Assembly: GCF_019511445.1 (NCBI RefSeq)
Contig: NZ_JAEUAN010000005.1
Coordinates: 124,001 to 188,000, forward strand
DNA: 64,000 bases
Origin: Aliirhizobium wenxiniae
GTDB taxonomy: Bacteria; Pseudomonadota; Alphaproteobacteria; Rhizobiales; Rhizobiaceae
Reading direction: 5' to 3'
Shown: one piece after another, positions 45,862 to 54,146 of the stretch
How positions within the stretch are numbered: the stretch's first letter is position 1
How the letters are laid out: each line of letters opens with the position of its first letter
Notes under the pieces: model-generated
Database searches by the model: none
What the model was told of the DNA's origin: nothing
What the model saw: only the letters and a program-made list of their open reading frames with translations
Made by a program: the position numbers and the translations under genes

Positions 45862-46635
45862 CTACCGTTCGTCAGTGTCGTCTGTCGGCGGCAGTGAGCG
45901 TTCCCAGCCACGTGCCATCAACTGCTCCTGTGGCTGGTAGCGGGTCTTGTAATCCATCTTTGGTGATCCCTTGACCCAATAGCCGAGATAGACATGCGGC
46001 AGGCCGAGCGTGCGCGCCCTGTTGATATGGTCGAGGATCATGAAAGTCCCGAGCGAGCGCTTTTCATACTTCGGGTTGAAGAAGGAGTAGACCATCGAAA
46101 GCCCGTCGCTCATCATGTCGGTGAGTGCTACGGCGATCAGTTCGCCCTGCGGCTGTTTGCTGAGGCCCGAACCGGGCTCGCGGATACGATATTCGATCAA
46201 CCGCGTATTCACATGCGTGTCTTCGACCATGATCGCATAGTCGAGCGCCGACATATCCGACATGCCGCCATGCTGATGACGGTCATCGAGATAACGGCGG
46301 AAAAGGGCGAATTGTTCGGTAGATGGTTGGGCCGGCTGGACGGTGGCGATCAGATCGCGATTTGCCGTCATGACACGTTTCATCGAGCGCGTCGGCTCGA
46401 ACTCCCCGGCCAGAATACGCACCGAGACGCAGGCGCGGCAAGCTTCGCAGGCCGGACGGTAGGCGATGTTCTGTGAACGGCGGAAGCCACCTTGGGTCAG
46501 GAGGTCATTCATCTCCGCTGCACGGGGGCCGACGAGGTGGGTGAACACCTTCCGTTCCATTTCACCCGGAAGATAAGGACAAACTGCCGGAGCCGTCAGA
46601 TAAAACTGCGGGGAAGGCGTTGTCTGGGTATTCAT
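45862..46635 (-). CDS. bpt: Aspartate/glutamate leucyl(arginyl)-transferase
   Basis: Attaches leucine (Bpt) or arginine (Ate) to N-terminal Asp/Glu of proteins, marking them for ClpS/ClpAP. The 257-residue protein has the N-terminal cysteine cluster [11 protein letters not shown] and [15 protein letters not shown], then GNAT-like blocks ([40 protein letters not shown]). The sequence does not decide between Leu and Arg as donor. It heads a run with the EamA permease. It lies 146 bases after the RDD gene. Confidence 0.95.
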   Translation of the reverse strand: MNTQTTPSPQFYLTAPAVCPYLPGEMERKVFTHLVGPRAAEMNDLLTQGGFRRSQNIAYRPACEACRACVSVRILAGEFEPTRSMKRVMTANRDLIATVQPAQPSTEQFALFRRYLDDRHQHGGMSDMSALDYAIMVEDTHVNTRLIEYRIREPGSGLSKQPQGELIAVALTDMMSDGLSMVYSFFNPKYEKRSLGTFMILDHINRARTLGLPHVYLGYWVKGSPKMDYKTRYQPQEQLMARGWERSLPPTDDTDER

Positions 46636-46781
46636 CGAGTTGCGGCCGATCCCGTCATGGAGTGTGAAATGTCATACCATGGCGCATAAATGGAAAACGT
46701 CAACCATGCGCTTTTAGGGGCCTGGTTTTAAGCGCGGCCAATCACAAAAAAATCCGGTGTTCGGCCGCGCGAATAAAATGG

Positions 46782-47240
46782 TCAGGATGTCCTGACGGTC
46801 ACCGTGCCGAGCAGCATGTCATGCACCAACCGCGACTTGTCGGTGAACAGGCCGACCAGCAGGATGAGCGGTGTAAGGACCGAGTTGATCAGCCAGAACA
46901 GCACGGTGTGAACCATTGCGGTCATGAAATCCATGCGCCGTCCGTCCATCCGCATCAGCGTGATGCCCATGGCGCGCATGCCGGGCGAGGCCTGGGAAGG
47001 GCCGCCGAGCGTCATGCCGAAATAGAGAAGCGCGACGATCACGAACAGCGCCGGATAGAGCATGAAGCCGAGACCGAGCGTTATGATGCCGAGAAAGAAC
47101 ACGATGACCGCTGCCGGAATGCACAGCAGAAGCACGATCATGTAGTCGAGAATGAAGGCGAACACCCGGCGGGAAAGAACGCCGCTATAGGCGCGCCAGT
47201 CGTCGGGTGCGGCATAGGTCGGGTTCGGGTCGAGGCTCAT
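46782..47240 (-). CDS. RDD-family membrane protein
   Basis: A 152-residue protein with the RDD signature near its start (VLSRRVFAFILDYMIVLLLC) and three hydrophobic segments. RDD proteins are small membrane proteins, some linked to Na+/H+ exchange; function here is unknown. It follows hemB on the same strand after about 80 bases. AGGAG lies 12 bases before the ATG, a rather long spacing. Confidence 0.9.
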   Translation of the reverse strand: MSLDPNPTYAAPDDWRAYSGVLSRRVFAFILDYMIVLLLCIPAAVIVFFLGIITLGLGFMLYPALFVIVALLYFGMTLGGPSQASPGMRAMGITLMRMDGRRMDFMTAMVHTVLFWLINSVLTPLILLVGLFTDKSRLVHDMLLGTVTVRTS

Positions 47241-47321
47241 TTATATTCAGTCTCCTGTTTCTCCCCAAACATATGGGGAGAGATTGCAACCTTAGCAAGT
47301 CGTGCGCCAAAGCGCCGGGCG

Positions 47322-48332
47322 TTAGCTCTTCGACAGCTTCTTCGCCACGTCCACGGCGAAATAGCTGAGGATGCCGTCGCAGCCCGCGCGCTTGAAGCAG
47401 AGAAGCGTTTCCATCATCACCCGGTCGCCGTCGATCCAGCCGTTCATGGCCGCGGCCTTGATCTGCGCATATTCACCCGAGACCTGATAGGCATAGGTCG
47501 GAAGACCGAAGGCCTCCTTCACCCGCCAACAGATATCGAGATAGGGCAGGCCGGGCTTGATCATCATCATGTCGGCGCCTTCCTCGACATCGAGCGCTGC
47601 GTCACGCAAGGCTTCGGTGCCGTTGGCCGGCGAGATGTAATAGCTGTTCTTGTCGCCCTTCAGCAGTCCCCCGGTATTGATCGCCTCGCGATAAGGACCA
47701 TAGAAGCCGGATGAGAACTTCGTTGCATAGGACATGATGCCGACATCCTGGTGGCCGGCCGCATCCAGCCCGCGACGGATGGCGCCGATACGGCCATCCA
47801 TCATTTCCGACGGTGCGATAATGTCTGCACCCGCATCCGCCTGCATGACGGCTGCCTTCACCACATGATCGACGGTCTCGTCGTTGACGATAATGCCTTC
47901 GCGCAAAATGCCGTCATGGCCGTGGCTGGTGAACGGGTCGAGCGCCACATCGGTGATAAGCCCGATATTCGGCACGGCTTTCTTCGTCTCCCGGATGAAC
48001 CGGTTCATCAGGTTGTTTGCATCGAGAATGTGGGACCCGGTCGCGTCGCGCAGATCCATCTCGATATCCGGAAAGGGGGCGATTGCCGGAATGCCGAGAT
48101 CTGCCGCTTCCTTCACCGCTTCCACCGCCTTGTCGACGCTCATCCGGTTGACGCCCGGCATGGCGGCCAGTGGCTCGGAAATGCCGGTGCCGTGGGTGAT
48201 GAAGATCGGCCAGATAAGATCGTCGACGGTCAGCCGGTTCTCCTGCACCATGCGCCGAACCCAGTCAGCCTTGCGGTTTCGCCGCATCCTGCGGTGTCCG
48301 GTGATCTCGTCGACGAGATGCGTCTTGTCCAT
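47322..48332 (-). CDS. hemB: Delta-aminolevulinic acid dehydratase (porphobilinogen synthase)
   Basis: Condenses two 5-aminolevulinate molecules to porphobilinogen, the second common step of heme synthesis. The 336-residue protein has the Schiff-base lysines in SYATKFSSGFYGPYRE and MIKPGLPYLDI. The metal loop reads DVALDPFTSHGHDG rather than the cysteine-rich zinc type (DVCLCxYTSHGHCG), so it belongs to the Mg-dependent class. It diverges from the DUF6163 gene across about 130 bases. Confidence 0.97.
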   Translation of the reverse strand: MDKTHLVDEITGHRRMRRNRKADWVRRMVQENRLTVDDLIWPIFITHGTGISEPLAAMPGVNRMSVDKAVEAVKEAADLGIPAIAPFPDIEMDLRDATGSHILDANNLMNRFIRETKKAVPNIGLITDVALDPFTSHGHDGILREGIIVNDETVDHVVKAAVMQADAGADIIAPSEMMDGRIGAIRRGLDAAGHQDVGIMSYATKFSSGFYGPYREAINTGGLLKGDKNSYYISPANGTEALRDAALDVEEGADMMMIKPGLPYLDICWRVKEAFGLPTYAYQVSGEYAQIKAAAMNGWIDGDRVMMETLLCFKRAGCDGILSYFAVDVAKKLSKS

Positions 48333-48463
48333 GACGGTGTCTCCGTTGTTTTTGTTGGCCGGTCCTTAGCATGCGACAACTTGTTTATGAATGGTCGGGA
48401 TCAAGCATTGCTGCCATGCGCGTGACTGGCGGCTTGCGTCACGCCCCTATATATCATTGACCC

Positions 48464-48901
48464 ATGGAACCTGATTCACCCTCGACGCCCCGGCGCACGC
48501 TGACCGAGCTCCTCTTCGTTCTCTTCCTGAGGATGATAGCCGTCACCTGTTTCTGGTTCGGCATGCAATATTGGGCGATGCTCGTCGGATATTCGCTGGA
48601 AGGCCGGGCGCGCTTCGATCTTCTCAACCTGCCCTGGCGTGCTGCCGCTCCAACGCTTGCCGTGCTGTTTCCGGTCGCGTCTCTCGGTCTCTGGCTTGCC
48701 GTGTCCTGGGGGGCTGTGCTTTGGGCAATGGCCGCCATCATCCAGCTTCTGATGTATGTCGTGTGGCCGGAAATCTTCGGCGAGAACCATCTTGTGCCGA
48801 TCTTGAACGTCCTTGTTGCGAGCCTTTACGTCGTGTTTCGGGTCGCCTTGTGGCTGGAAGGCCGGCGCAAGGAGGAAAGGGTAAGGATCGATTTACCATG
48901 A
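48464..48901 (+). CDS. DUF6163 family membrane protein
   Basis: A 145-residue protein with four hydrophobic segments (LLFVLFLRMIAVTCFWFGMQYWAML, LAVLFPVASLGLWLAVSW, AVLWAMAAIIQLLMYVVW, LNVLVASLYVVFRVALWL) and charged ends, expected in the inner membrane. It matches the small rhizobial family DUF6163 as I remember it. Function is unknown. It lies upstream of ldtR on the same strand with a 231-base gap, and diverges from hemB. Confidence 0.8.
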   Translation: MEPDSPSTPRRTLTELLFVLFLRMIAVTCFWFGMQYWAMLVGYSLEGRARFDLLNLPWRAAAPTLAVLFPVASLGLWLAVSWGAVLWAMAAIIQLLMYVVWPEIFGENHLVPILNVLVASLYVVFRVALWLEGRRKEERVRIDLP

Positions 48902-49027
48902 AATTAAGGGAATTTTCGCTCAAATTTTAGCGAATTTTGCATGCTAAGCTTTTGATTTTTATAAGGAGAACGAGTGGCTGAGAGGTGTGCGCCACAGTGC
49001 CGACAAAATCGAAAAATGCGGGTAGGT

Positions 49028-49071
49028 ATTTGTTAAGCAAATGTTTTAAGTCGAATTTTATGCGCATTCGA
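49028..49071 (+). promoter_or_regulatory. Two inverted repeats before ldtR, candidate operator
   Basis: ATTTG-TTAAG-CAAAT (49028-49042) and TCGAAT with ATTCGA nine bases apart (49051-49071) lie 62-105 bases before the ldtR start. MarR-family regulators commonly bind such palindromes and repress themselves. Neither match is tied to a published LdtR site by me. Confidence 0.4.
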
Positions 49072-49132
49072 TAGGGTCTGTCTCAAGGCGGGAACAAACA
49101 AACACACCGCCAAACAAAACAGTGAGGCAGTT

Positions 49133-49648
49133 ATGATGAACACGAAGCTCAAGCCGCAGGCACCGGCAGTCGCAGATCCGCACGAAGACACCATCCGTGG
49201 CCTTTACATGGAATCGCTGCACCTGGTGGAACGTCTCCACCGCCGTCTCCTCGACGTTATCAAGGACGAGTTCGACCGTCAGGGTCGCGACGACGTCAAC
49301 GCCGTACAGGCACTTCTTCTTTTCAACATCGGCAATTCGGAACTGACTGCCGGTGAACTCCGCTCCCGCGGTTACTATCTCGGCTCCAACGTTTCCTACA
49401 ACGTCAAGAAGCTGGTCGATCTCGGTTTCATCAACCACGCCCGTTCGCGCATCGACCGTCGCTCTGTCCGTATCAGCCTGACGCCGGCTGGCCAGGAAAT
49501 CGCTGAAACCGTCGCAAAGCTTTACGAGCGCCACATCGGCTCGATCGAAAAGGTCGGCGGCATCGGCGAAGGCGAGTTCTCCCAGATGAACCGTCTGCTG
49601 CAGCGTCTCGATCGCTTCTGGAACGACTCGATCGCATACCGGATGTAA
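49133..49648 (+). CDS. ldtR: MarR-family regulator LdtR
   Basis: A 171-residue winged-helix regulator: the dimer helices (EDTIRGLYMESLHLVERLHRRL), the recognition helix (LRSRGYYLGSNVSYNVKKLVDLGF) and the wing (SRIDRRSVRISLT). It matches LdtR as described in Liberibacter and Sinorhizobium, which controls an L,D-transpeptidase gene and osmotic stress tolerance. The cognate transpeptidase lies downstream at 50552. GAGG lies five bases before the first ATG; a second ATG follows directly. Confidence 0.92.
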   Translation: MMNTKLKPQAPAVADPHEDTIRGLYMESLHLVERLHRRLLDVIKDEFDRQGRDDVNAVQALLLFNIGNSELTAGELRSRGYYLGSNVSYNVKKLVDLGFINHARSRIDRRSVRISLTPAGQEIAETVAKLYERHIGSIEKVGGIGEGEFSQMNRLLQRLDRFWNDSIAYRM

Positions 49649-49729
49649 TCTGAACGGAACTGCGATCAGCCTTTAAACCACTAGGGGCTTGGCGTTCCTC
49701 ATTACCTCCAGTCATGCGGTGACGCACAA

Positions 49730-49767
49730 AAGCAAAACGGAGCGTAGGCCTACGCTCCGTTTTGCTT
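49730..49767. terminator. 38-base perfect palindrome, bidirectional terminator
   Basis: Arms of 19 bases (starting AAGCAAAACGGAGCG at 49730 and ending CGTTTTGCTT at 49767) meet without a spacer. It lies 81 bases after ldtR, and 26 bases beyond the end of the converging small gene at 49794. A-rich and T-rich outer ends suit termination in both directions. Confidence 0.75.
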
Positions 49768-49793
49768 GTTTGCATCTACATTTTTCGAAGACG

Positions 49794-49994
49794 TCAGCCG
49801 CCGATGGCCTTGATGCGGGTCAGGTCGACAATCACTTCCTGCCAGCCCGTCGGACGATATCCGCGGACCTTGTCAGGCCATTCACAAATGCCGTCTTCGT
49901 TGACGTAGCCGACCCATTGAGCGCTCTCAAGATGATCGAACAATAGAAAGACGAGCTTGTTTGGAATGAGAGTGTTTATCGGCTTCCATTGCAT
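49794..49994 (-). CDS. Small hypothetical protein
   Basis: A 66-residue protein beginning MQWKPINTLIPNKLVFLLFDHLESAQWVGYV, with RGYRPTGWQEVIVDL near the end. The pattern (Trp-Pro opening, one strand pair, PTGW close) loosely recalls small phage-type DUF551 proteins. The terminator palindrome just past its stop supports a real gene. The likely start at 49994 has GGTGGAGAAATT before it. No partner is evident; composition is less GC-rich than neighbours. Confidence 0.55.
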   Translation of the reverse strand: MQWKPINTLIPNKLVFLLFDHLESAQWVGYVNEDGICEWPDKVRGYRPTGWQEVIVDLTRIKAIGG

Positions 49995-50551
49995 GTAATT
50001 TCTCCACCCCTATATTCTAAGTCATACAATTTATTGTTATCGCCTTGCTTGAAGCTGGTGCTTTTTAAGAAAAACCTCTGTGGAAGGTGATCGCTCGTAC
50101 CAAGGGTGATTCTTCGACGGCAGCCTGTTTTGCGGAAAGCTTTCGAAAGGGCAAGATCGCAAAATTTAGGGTAGTGGCAGCTGTTGCATTTTGCTGCTCT
50201 GGCGACAGCGGAGCGCGATTCGGACGTCGGCGAAGTGAGAAACGGTGTCTGTTTTCGTGAGCATCTTTGAAAAAAGTGGCTTTGGAGCCTGGTGCTATCA
50301 TCCCCATAAGGCCTAGCAAGACGTCTCCGACGGCATGCGAGCCACGGCAGAAAAGTCACAGCGCTACACGGGCTTGTGACCCTCTGCGCACCGACACGAA
50401 TTGGCCATATTGCTATGGGACCGGGCTTGTTCAAGCAATTGGTAAAAGGGGCTTTGCCCGTCGTGGCAGAGCGGGCCGAAAAAGGCGCCTGCTTGGCTTT
50501 GCGCCTTTTTTAACCATATCCCGGTAGCGCTGTCGTGTTGACCTGGGTCAG
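49995..50551 (+). other. ORF-poor leader upstream of ldtP with an embedded terminator
   Basis: These 557 bases hold no convincing gene on either strand; the short open frames here have no family-like sequence or good ribosome sites. The DNA is less GC-rich than its neighbours. Near the 3' end is GGGC-TTT-GCCC at about 50449-50459 and then a strong terminator (50479-50511), only 40 bases before ldtP. It may encode a small RNA, or be a long leader that controls ldtP by attenuation. Confidence 0.5.
50479..50511 (+). terminator. Intrinsic terminator just upstream of ldtP
   Basis: Perfect ten-base arms AAAAAGGCGC (50479-50488) and GCGCCTTTTT (50501-50510), 12-base loop, then another T. No plus-strand gene precedes it for 830 bases, so the transcript it ends must be non-coding or a leader. 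Confidence 0.8.
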
Positions 50552-51892
50552 ATGGATAGGATGATGTCGAAGAAGATCGGTTCTGAAGTTTTGTCTCGCC
50601 GCGCGCTGCTGCGTTCGGCTGTTTCAGCAGGTGCCGCGGCTCTGGCTGTGCCGGCGCTTGCGCAAAGCCCGATTGACAACCTCATCAATGCGCCGCGTCG
50701 TGGCAGCTGGGATGATCAGTTCGATGCGCGCGGTTCGCGCACGGCCGTCGGCGTCGTGTCCAACAATCCTGTTCTCGGACCGGAAGGTCCGGGCAACATC
50801 CAGCAGGCAATCTACGCCTATCAGCAGATCGTTTCGAACGGCGGCTGGCCGGACGTCGGCTCGTCGACCCGCCTCCAGCTCGGCGTTGTCGATCCGTCCG
50901 TCCAGAACCTGCGTCGCCGCCTGATGATTGCAGGCGACCTCGATCAGTCTGCCGGCATGTCGAACGCCTTTGACAGTTATGTCGATGGTGCGGTCAAGCG
51001 TTTCCAGGCGCGCCACGGTCTCCCGGCTGACGGCGTTCTCGGTGAGTTTTCGCTGAAGGCGATGAATGTTCCCGCCCAGACGCGCCTGATGCAGCTCCAG
51101 ACCAATCTCGTTCGTCTTCAGTCTATGTCGGGAGACCTTGGGTCCCGTTACGTCATGGTCAATATTCCGGCCGCCTATGTGGAGGCCGTCGAAAGCGACC
51201 GTGTGGCGCTGCGCACCAACGCCGTCGTTGGCCGCATCGACCGCCCGACCCACGCGATCAACTCCAAGATCTACGAAGTCATCCTCAACCCTTACTGGAC
51301 GGCGCCGCGCTCGATCATCGAAAAGGACATCGTGCCTTTGATGCGCAAGGATCCGACCTATCTGACGAAAAACAGCATCCGTCTGTTCGACGGACGCGGT
51401 CAGGAAGTGTCGCCCGAGACTGTCGACTGGTTTGCGCCCAAGGCGCCGAACCTGATGTTCCGGCAGGATCCCGGCAAGATCAACGCCATGGCCTCGACCA
51501 AGATCAACTTCCACAACCCGAACAACGAATACATGCATGACACGCCCTCGCAGGGCCTGTTCAACAAGCTCATGCGTTTCGAATCTTCGGGCTGCATGCG
51601 TATCCAGAACGTTCGCGACCTGATCACCTGGTTGCTGCGCGACACATCCGGCTGGTCACGTCAGGAGATCGAGCGCGTTATCTCGACCCGCCAGAACAAC
51701 CCGATCAAGCTTTCCCAGGAAGTGCCGGTCTATATCGTCTACGTCACCGCATGGTCGGCAAAGGACCAGGTCGTGCAGTTCCGCGACGACATCTATCAGA
51801 AGGATGGTAATCAGGAACTCGCACTGCAGACCACGACCGGCATCGAGCAGCGCCAGGGTGCTCTCACCGAAAGCGACATGCTGCCGCAATAA
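50552..51892 (+). CDS. ldtP: L,D-transpeptidase LdtP
   Basis: A 446-residue exported enzyme that forms 3-3 peptidoglycan crosslinks or anchors proteins to peptidoglycan. The N-terminus has a twin-arginine-like signal (SRRALLRSAVSAGAAALAV, cut near ALA). A peptidoglycan-binding domain (VDGAVKRFQARHGLPADGVLG) precedes the YkuD catalytic domain with His329 (HDTPSQ) and the nucleophile Cys348 (SSGCMR). Alternative ATGs lie at 50561 and 50564. It is under LdtR control in relatives. A terminator follows at 51918. Confidence 0.93.
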   Translation: MDRMMSKKIGSEVLSRRALLRSAVSAGAAALAVPALAQSPIDNLINAPRRGSWDDQFDARGSRTAVGVVSNNPVLGPEGPGNIQQAIYAYQQIVSNGGWPDVGSSTRLQLGVVDPSVQNLRRRLMIAGDLDQSAGMSNAFDSYVDGAVKRFQARHGLPADGVLGEFSLKAMNVPAQTRLMQLQTNLVRLQSMSGDLGSRYVMVNIPAAYVEAVESDRVALRTNAVVGRIDRPTHAINSKIYEVILNPYWTAPRSIIEKDIVPLMRKDPTYLTKNSIRLFDGRGQEVSPETVDWFAPKAPNLMFRQDPGKINAMASTKINFHNPNNEYMHDTPSQGLFNKLMRFESSGCMRIQNVRDLITWLLRDTSGWSRQEIERVISTRQNNPIKLSQEVPVYIVYVTAWSAKDQVVQFRDDIYQKDGNQELALQTTTGIEQRQGALTESDMLPQ

Positions 51893-51917
51893 GGCTAGCA
51901 ATTAGAGTTTGAAGGAG

Positions 51918-51942
51918 AGGCCGGGCAATCGCCCGGCCTTTC
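51918..51942 (+). terminator. Intrinsic terminator of ldtP
   Basis: Perfect nine-base arms AGGCCGGGC (51918-51926) and GCCCGGCCT (51931-51939) with a four-base loop and TTTC after it, 26 bases after the ldtP stop codon. Confidence 0.8.
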
Positions 51943-52061
51943 TGTTTGTCCCGATGTCGCGGCGGGGCCGTGTCGTCAAATGTAATTGGCCATCCGGTTT
52001 TAGGTTGCTTTCATGTCAGTCAAGGCTAATCTGCAATCTCCGATTGGGGCGGAGATCGCGG

Positions 52062-52898
52062 ATGACCCGGTGCCTGTTGCTTGTCGGTAGCGTTGCCTTG
52101 TTGGCCGCTGCCTCTTTGCTCACGTCTCATGCCGCCTCTGCGGCAGATTTCGACCAGACACGAATGACACCCGAACAGACGCGCCCGGAGCGCGAGTGGG
52201 CAGTGATCGTCAGTCCCTATGCCTGGGCTGCGTCGCTGAAAGGCGATGCGTCTCTTGCAGGTTTCAATACTGATGTCGATGTGCCGTTTTCCGATGTCTT
52301 CGATCATCTCGATTTCGTGCTGATGGGCAATATCGAGGTAACGAACGGTCAATGGGGTTTTTATGTCGATGCCCAGCATGTCCGCACCTCGCAGGATGAA
52401 GAACTGCTGAGCAACGAGATAGGCCTGAAGATCCGCACGACCTCGCTCGCTGCCGGTGCCTTCTTCAAGGCCTATGAGGTGGAGCTTGGCGGTGAAACGG
52501 TTTTCGCCCGTCCGCGTACCTTGTCCATCGAACCAACGGCAGGGATACGCTGGACCAAGCTGGAGGCGGATGTCTCTGTGCCTGGCTTCAATGCTTCCAA
52601 AAGCGCGGACTGGACCGACCCGTTCATCGGCTTGCGCATGAACGCCGACCTGACGGAACGCTGGAACCTGTTTGCGGAGGCCGATGTCGGCGGGTTTGGC
52701 GTCGGCTCACGGCTGAGCGTCAATGCCCAGGCCTATCTTGGCTATCGCACCATGATGCTTGGTCGCCCGACCATTCTTCGTGCGGGCTACAGGGCGCTTT
52801 ATCAGGATTACGAAAACGACGATTTCACCGGCGCCAACAAGTTTCGCTGGGACGTGACCCAGCATGGCCCGGTGGTCGGCCTGTCCATGCGCTTCTGA
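52062..52898 (+). CDS. Outer-membrane beta-barrel protein
   Basis: A 278-residue exported protein. The signal peptide (LLLVGSVALLAAASLLTS, cut near ASA) is followed by alternating strands typical of a barrel (WAVIVSPYAWAASLKG, WNLFAEADVGGFGVGS, AYLGYRTMM) and a terminal phenylalanine (VGLSMRF). No ligand is evident. The ATG at 52062 has GGAG seven bases upstream; the open frame runs further up without support. It lies 34 bases before the amidase gene, so the two may be co-transcribed. Confidence 0.85.
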   Translation: MTRCLLLVGSVALLAAASLLTSHAASAADFDQTRMTPEQTRPEREWAVIVSPYAWAASLKGDASLAGFNTDVDVPFSDVFDHLDFVLMGNIEVTNGQWGFYVDAQHVRTSQDEELLSNEIGLKIRTTSLAAGAFFKAYEVELGGETVFARPRTLSIEPTAGIRWTKLEADVSVPGFNASKSADWTDPFIGLRMNADLTERWNLFAEADVGGFGVGSRLSVNAQAYLGYRTMMLGRPTILRAGYRALYQDYENDDFTGANKFRWDVTQHGPVVGLSMRF

Positions 52899-52932
52899 TC
52901 GCTTCCATCCATCCATTTATAAGGAGTGAGTG

Positions 52933-54009
52933 ATGACGTTCTCGCCAGCCAAGGTCTTCCGGGTCGCCGCATTAGCTCTGTCTGTTTCCAGTCTCTGCAT
53001 TGCCAATGTCGCAGAAGCATGCACCCGCTTCGTTTATCTCGGAGCAGACGGTCAGGTCATGACGGCGCGGTCCATGGATTGGAAAAGCGATGTGATGACC
53101 AATCTCTATGTCCTGCCGAAGGGCATGGAGCGGACAGGGGAAGCGGGGCCGAACTCGATCAAGTGGACGTCGAAATACGGAAGCGTGGTCGCCACGGGCT
53201 ACGATGTCTCGACCACCGATGGTGTCAACGAGGCGGGGTTGGCGGCAAACCTCTTGTGGCTGGTCGAATCCCAATATCCGCCCTTCGGCAAGGATAGCAA
53301 ACCGGGCCTGACGATCGCCGCTTGGGCCCAATATGTGCTCGACAATTTCGCGACGGTGGAAGAAGCCGTTGCCGATCTCGAGAAACAGCCTTTCACCATC
53401 GTCACCGACAATGTGCCGGGTGAAGATCGGCTTACGACGCTGCATCTCTCCATCTCGGACGCTTCGGGCGACAGTGCCATTGTCGAATATATCGGCGGCA
53501 AGCAGGTCATCCATCACAGCCGCGACTATCAGGTGATGACCAATTCGCCGATCTTCGATCAGCAACTGGCGCTGAATGCCTATTGGAAGCAGATCGGCGG
53601 CACCGTCATGCTTCCGGGTACCAACCGCGCTGCAGATCGCTTCGCCCGTGCCTCGTTCTACGTCAATGCCATCCCGAAATTCGAGGATCCCAACCGCTCG
53701 GTCGCCAGTGTTTTCAGCGTGATCCGCAATGTGTCGGTGCCTTTCGGGCTGAATACGCCGGATGAACCCAACATTTCCTCAACGCGCTGGCGCACGGTCG
53801 TCGATCACAAGCGAAGACTCTATTTCTTTGAATCCGCGCTGACACCGAACACGTTCTGGATCGACCTCAAGGCGATCGATTTTTCGGCGGATACGGGCAA
53901 GGTGATGCGGCTCGATCTCGGGGCCAACCAGGATCACACCTTTTCAGGCAATGCGACGACTGATTTCAAGCCGGCTCCCGCCTTCCATTTCCTCGGTCTG
54001 AAAACCTGA
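52933..54009 (+). CDS. Choloylglycine hydrolase/penicillin V acylase family amidase
   Basis: A 358-residue periplasmic Ntn-hydrolase. A signal peptide (to about residue 29) ends directly before the catalytic Cys30 (EACTRFVY), which becomes the N-terminal nucleophile after cleavage. Family landmarks include ARSMDWKSD, GYDVSTTDGVNEAGLAANLLWL, IVEYIGGKQVIHHSRDYQVMTNSP and SSTRWRTVVDHKRRLYFFES. Gram-negative relatives such as the Agrobacterium enzyme cleave penicillin V and long-chain acyl-homoserine lactones; that activity here is inference. The ATG at 52933 has AAGGAG at six bases; the GTG three bases upstream is the alternative. Confidence 0.9.
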   Translation: MTFSPAKVFRVAALALSVSSLCIANVAEACTRFVYLGADGQVMTARSMDWKSDVMTNLYVLPKGMERTGEAGPNSIKWTSKYGSVVATGYDVSTTDGVNEAGLAANLLWLVESQYPPFGKDSKPGLTIAAWAQYVLDNFATVEEAVADLEKQPFTIVTDNVPGEDRLTTLHLSISDASGDSAIVEYIGGKQVIHHSRDYQVMTNSPIFDQQLALNAYWKQIGGTVMLPGTNRAADRFARASFYVNAIPKFEDPNRSVASVFSVIRNVSVPFGLNTPDEPNISSTRWRTVVDHKRRLYFFESALTPNTFWIDLKAIDFSADTGKVMRLDLGANQDHTFSGNATTDFKPAPAFHFLGLKT

Positions 54010-54146
54010 TCCGGGCGGCATGTGCGAGATCCTACAGGCAGGGACCGCGGCAGAGCGTGCAAATGTCGCTCTTCGTATTGCCCTAGACGGGGCGGAGCGC
54101 TAAGACGCGTCACATCGCTTGCCATCCCGTTCGAGGAGCCTCGTCC

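Noticed and set aside
50065..50434. Short overlapping open frames in the leader before ldtP
   Set aside because: They overlap each other, lack ribosome sites and show no family-like sequence; I treat the region as non-coding.
54010..54146. Possible riboswitch before glyA
   Set aside because: I looked for a glycine-type or other known aptamer layout and saw no matching conserved core.
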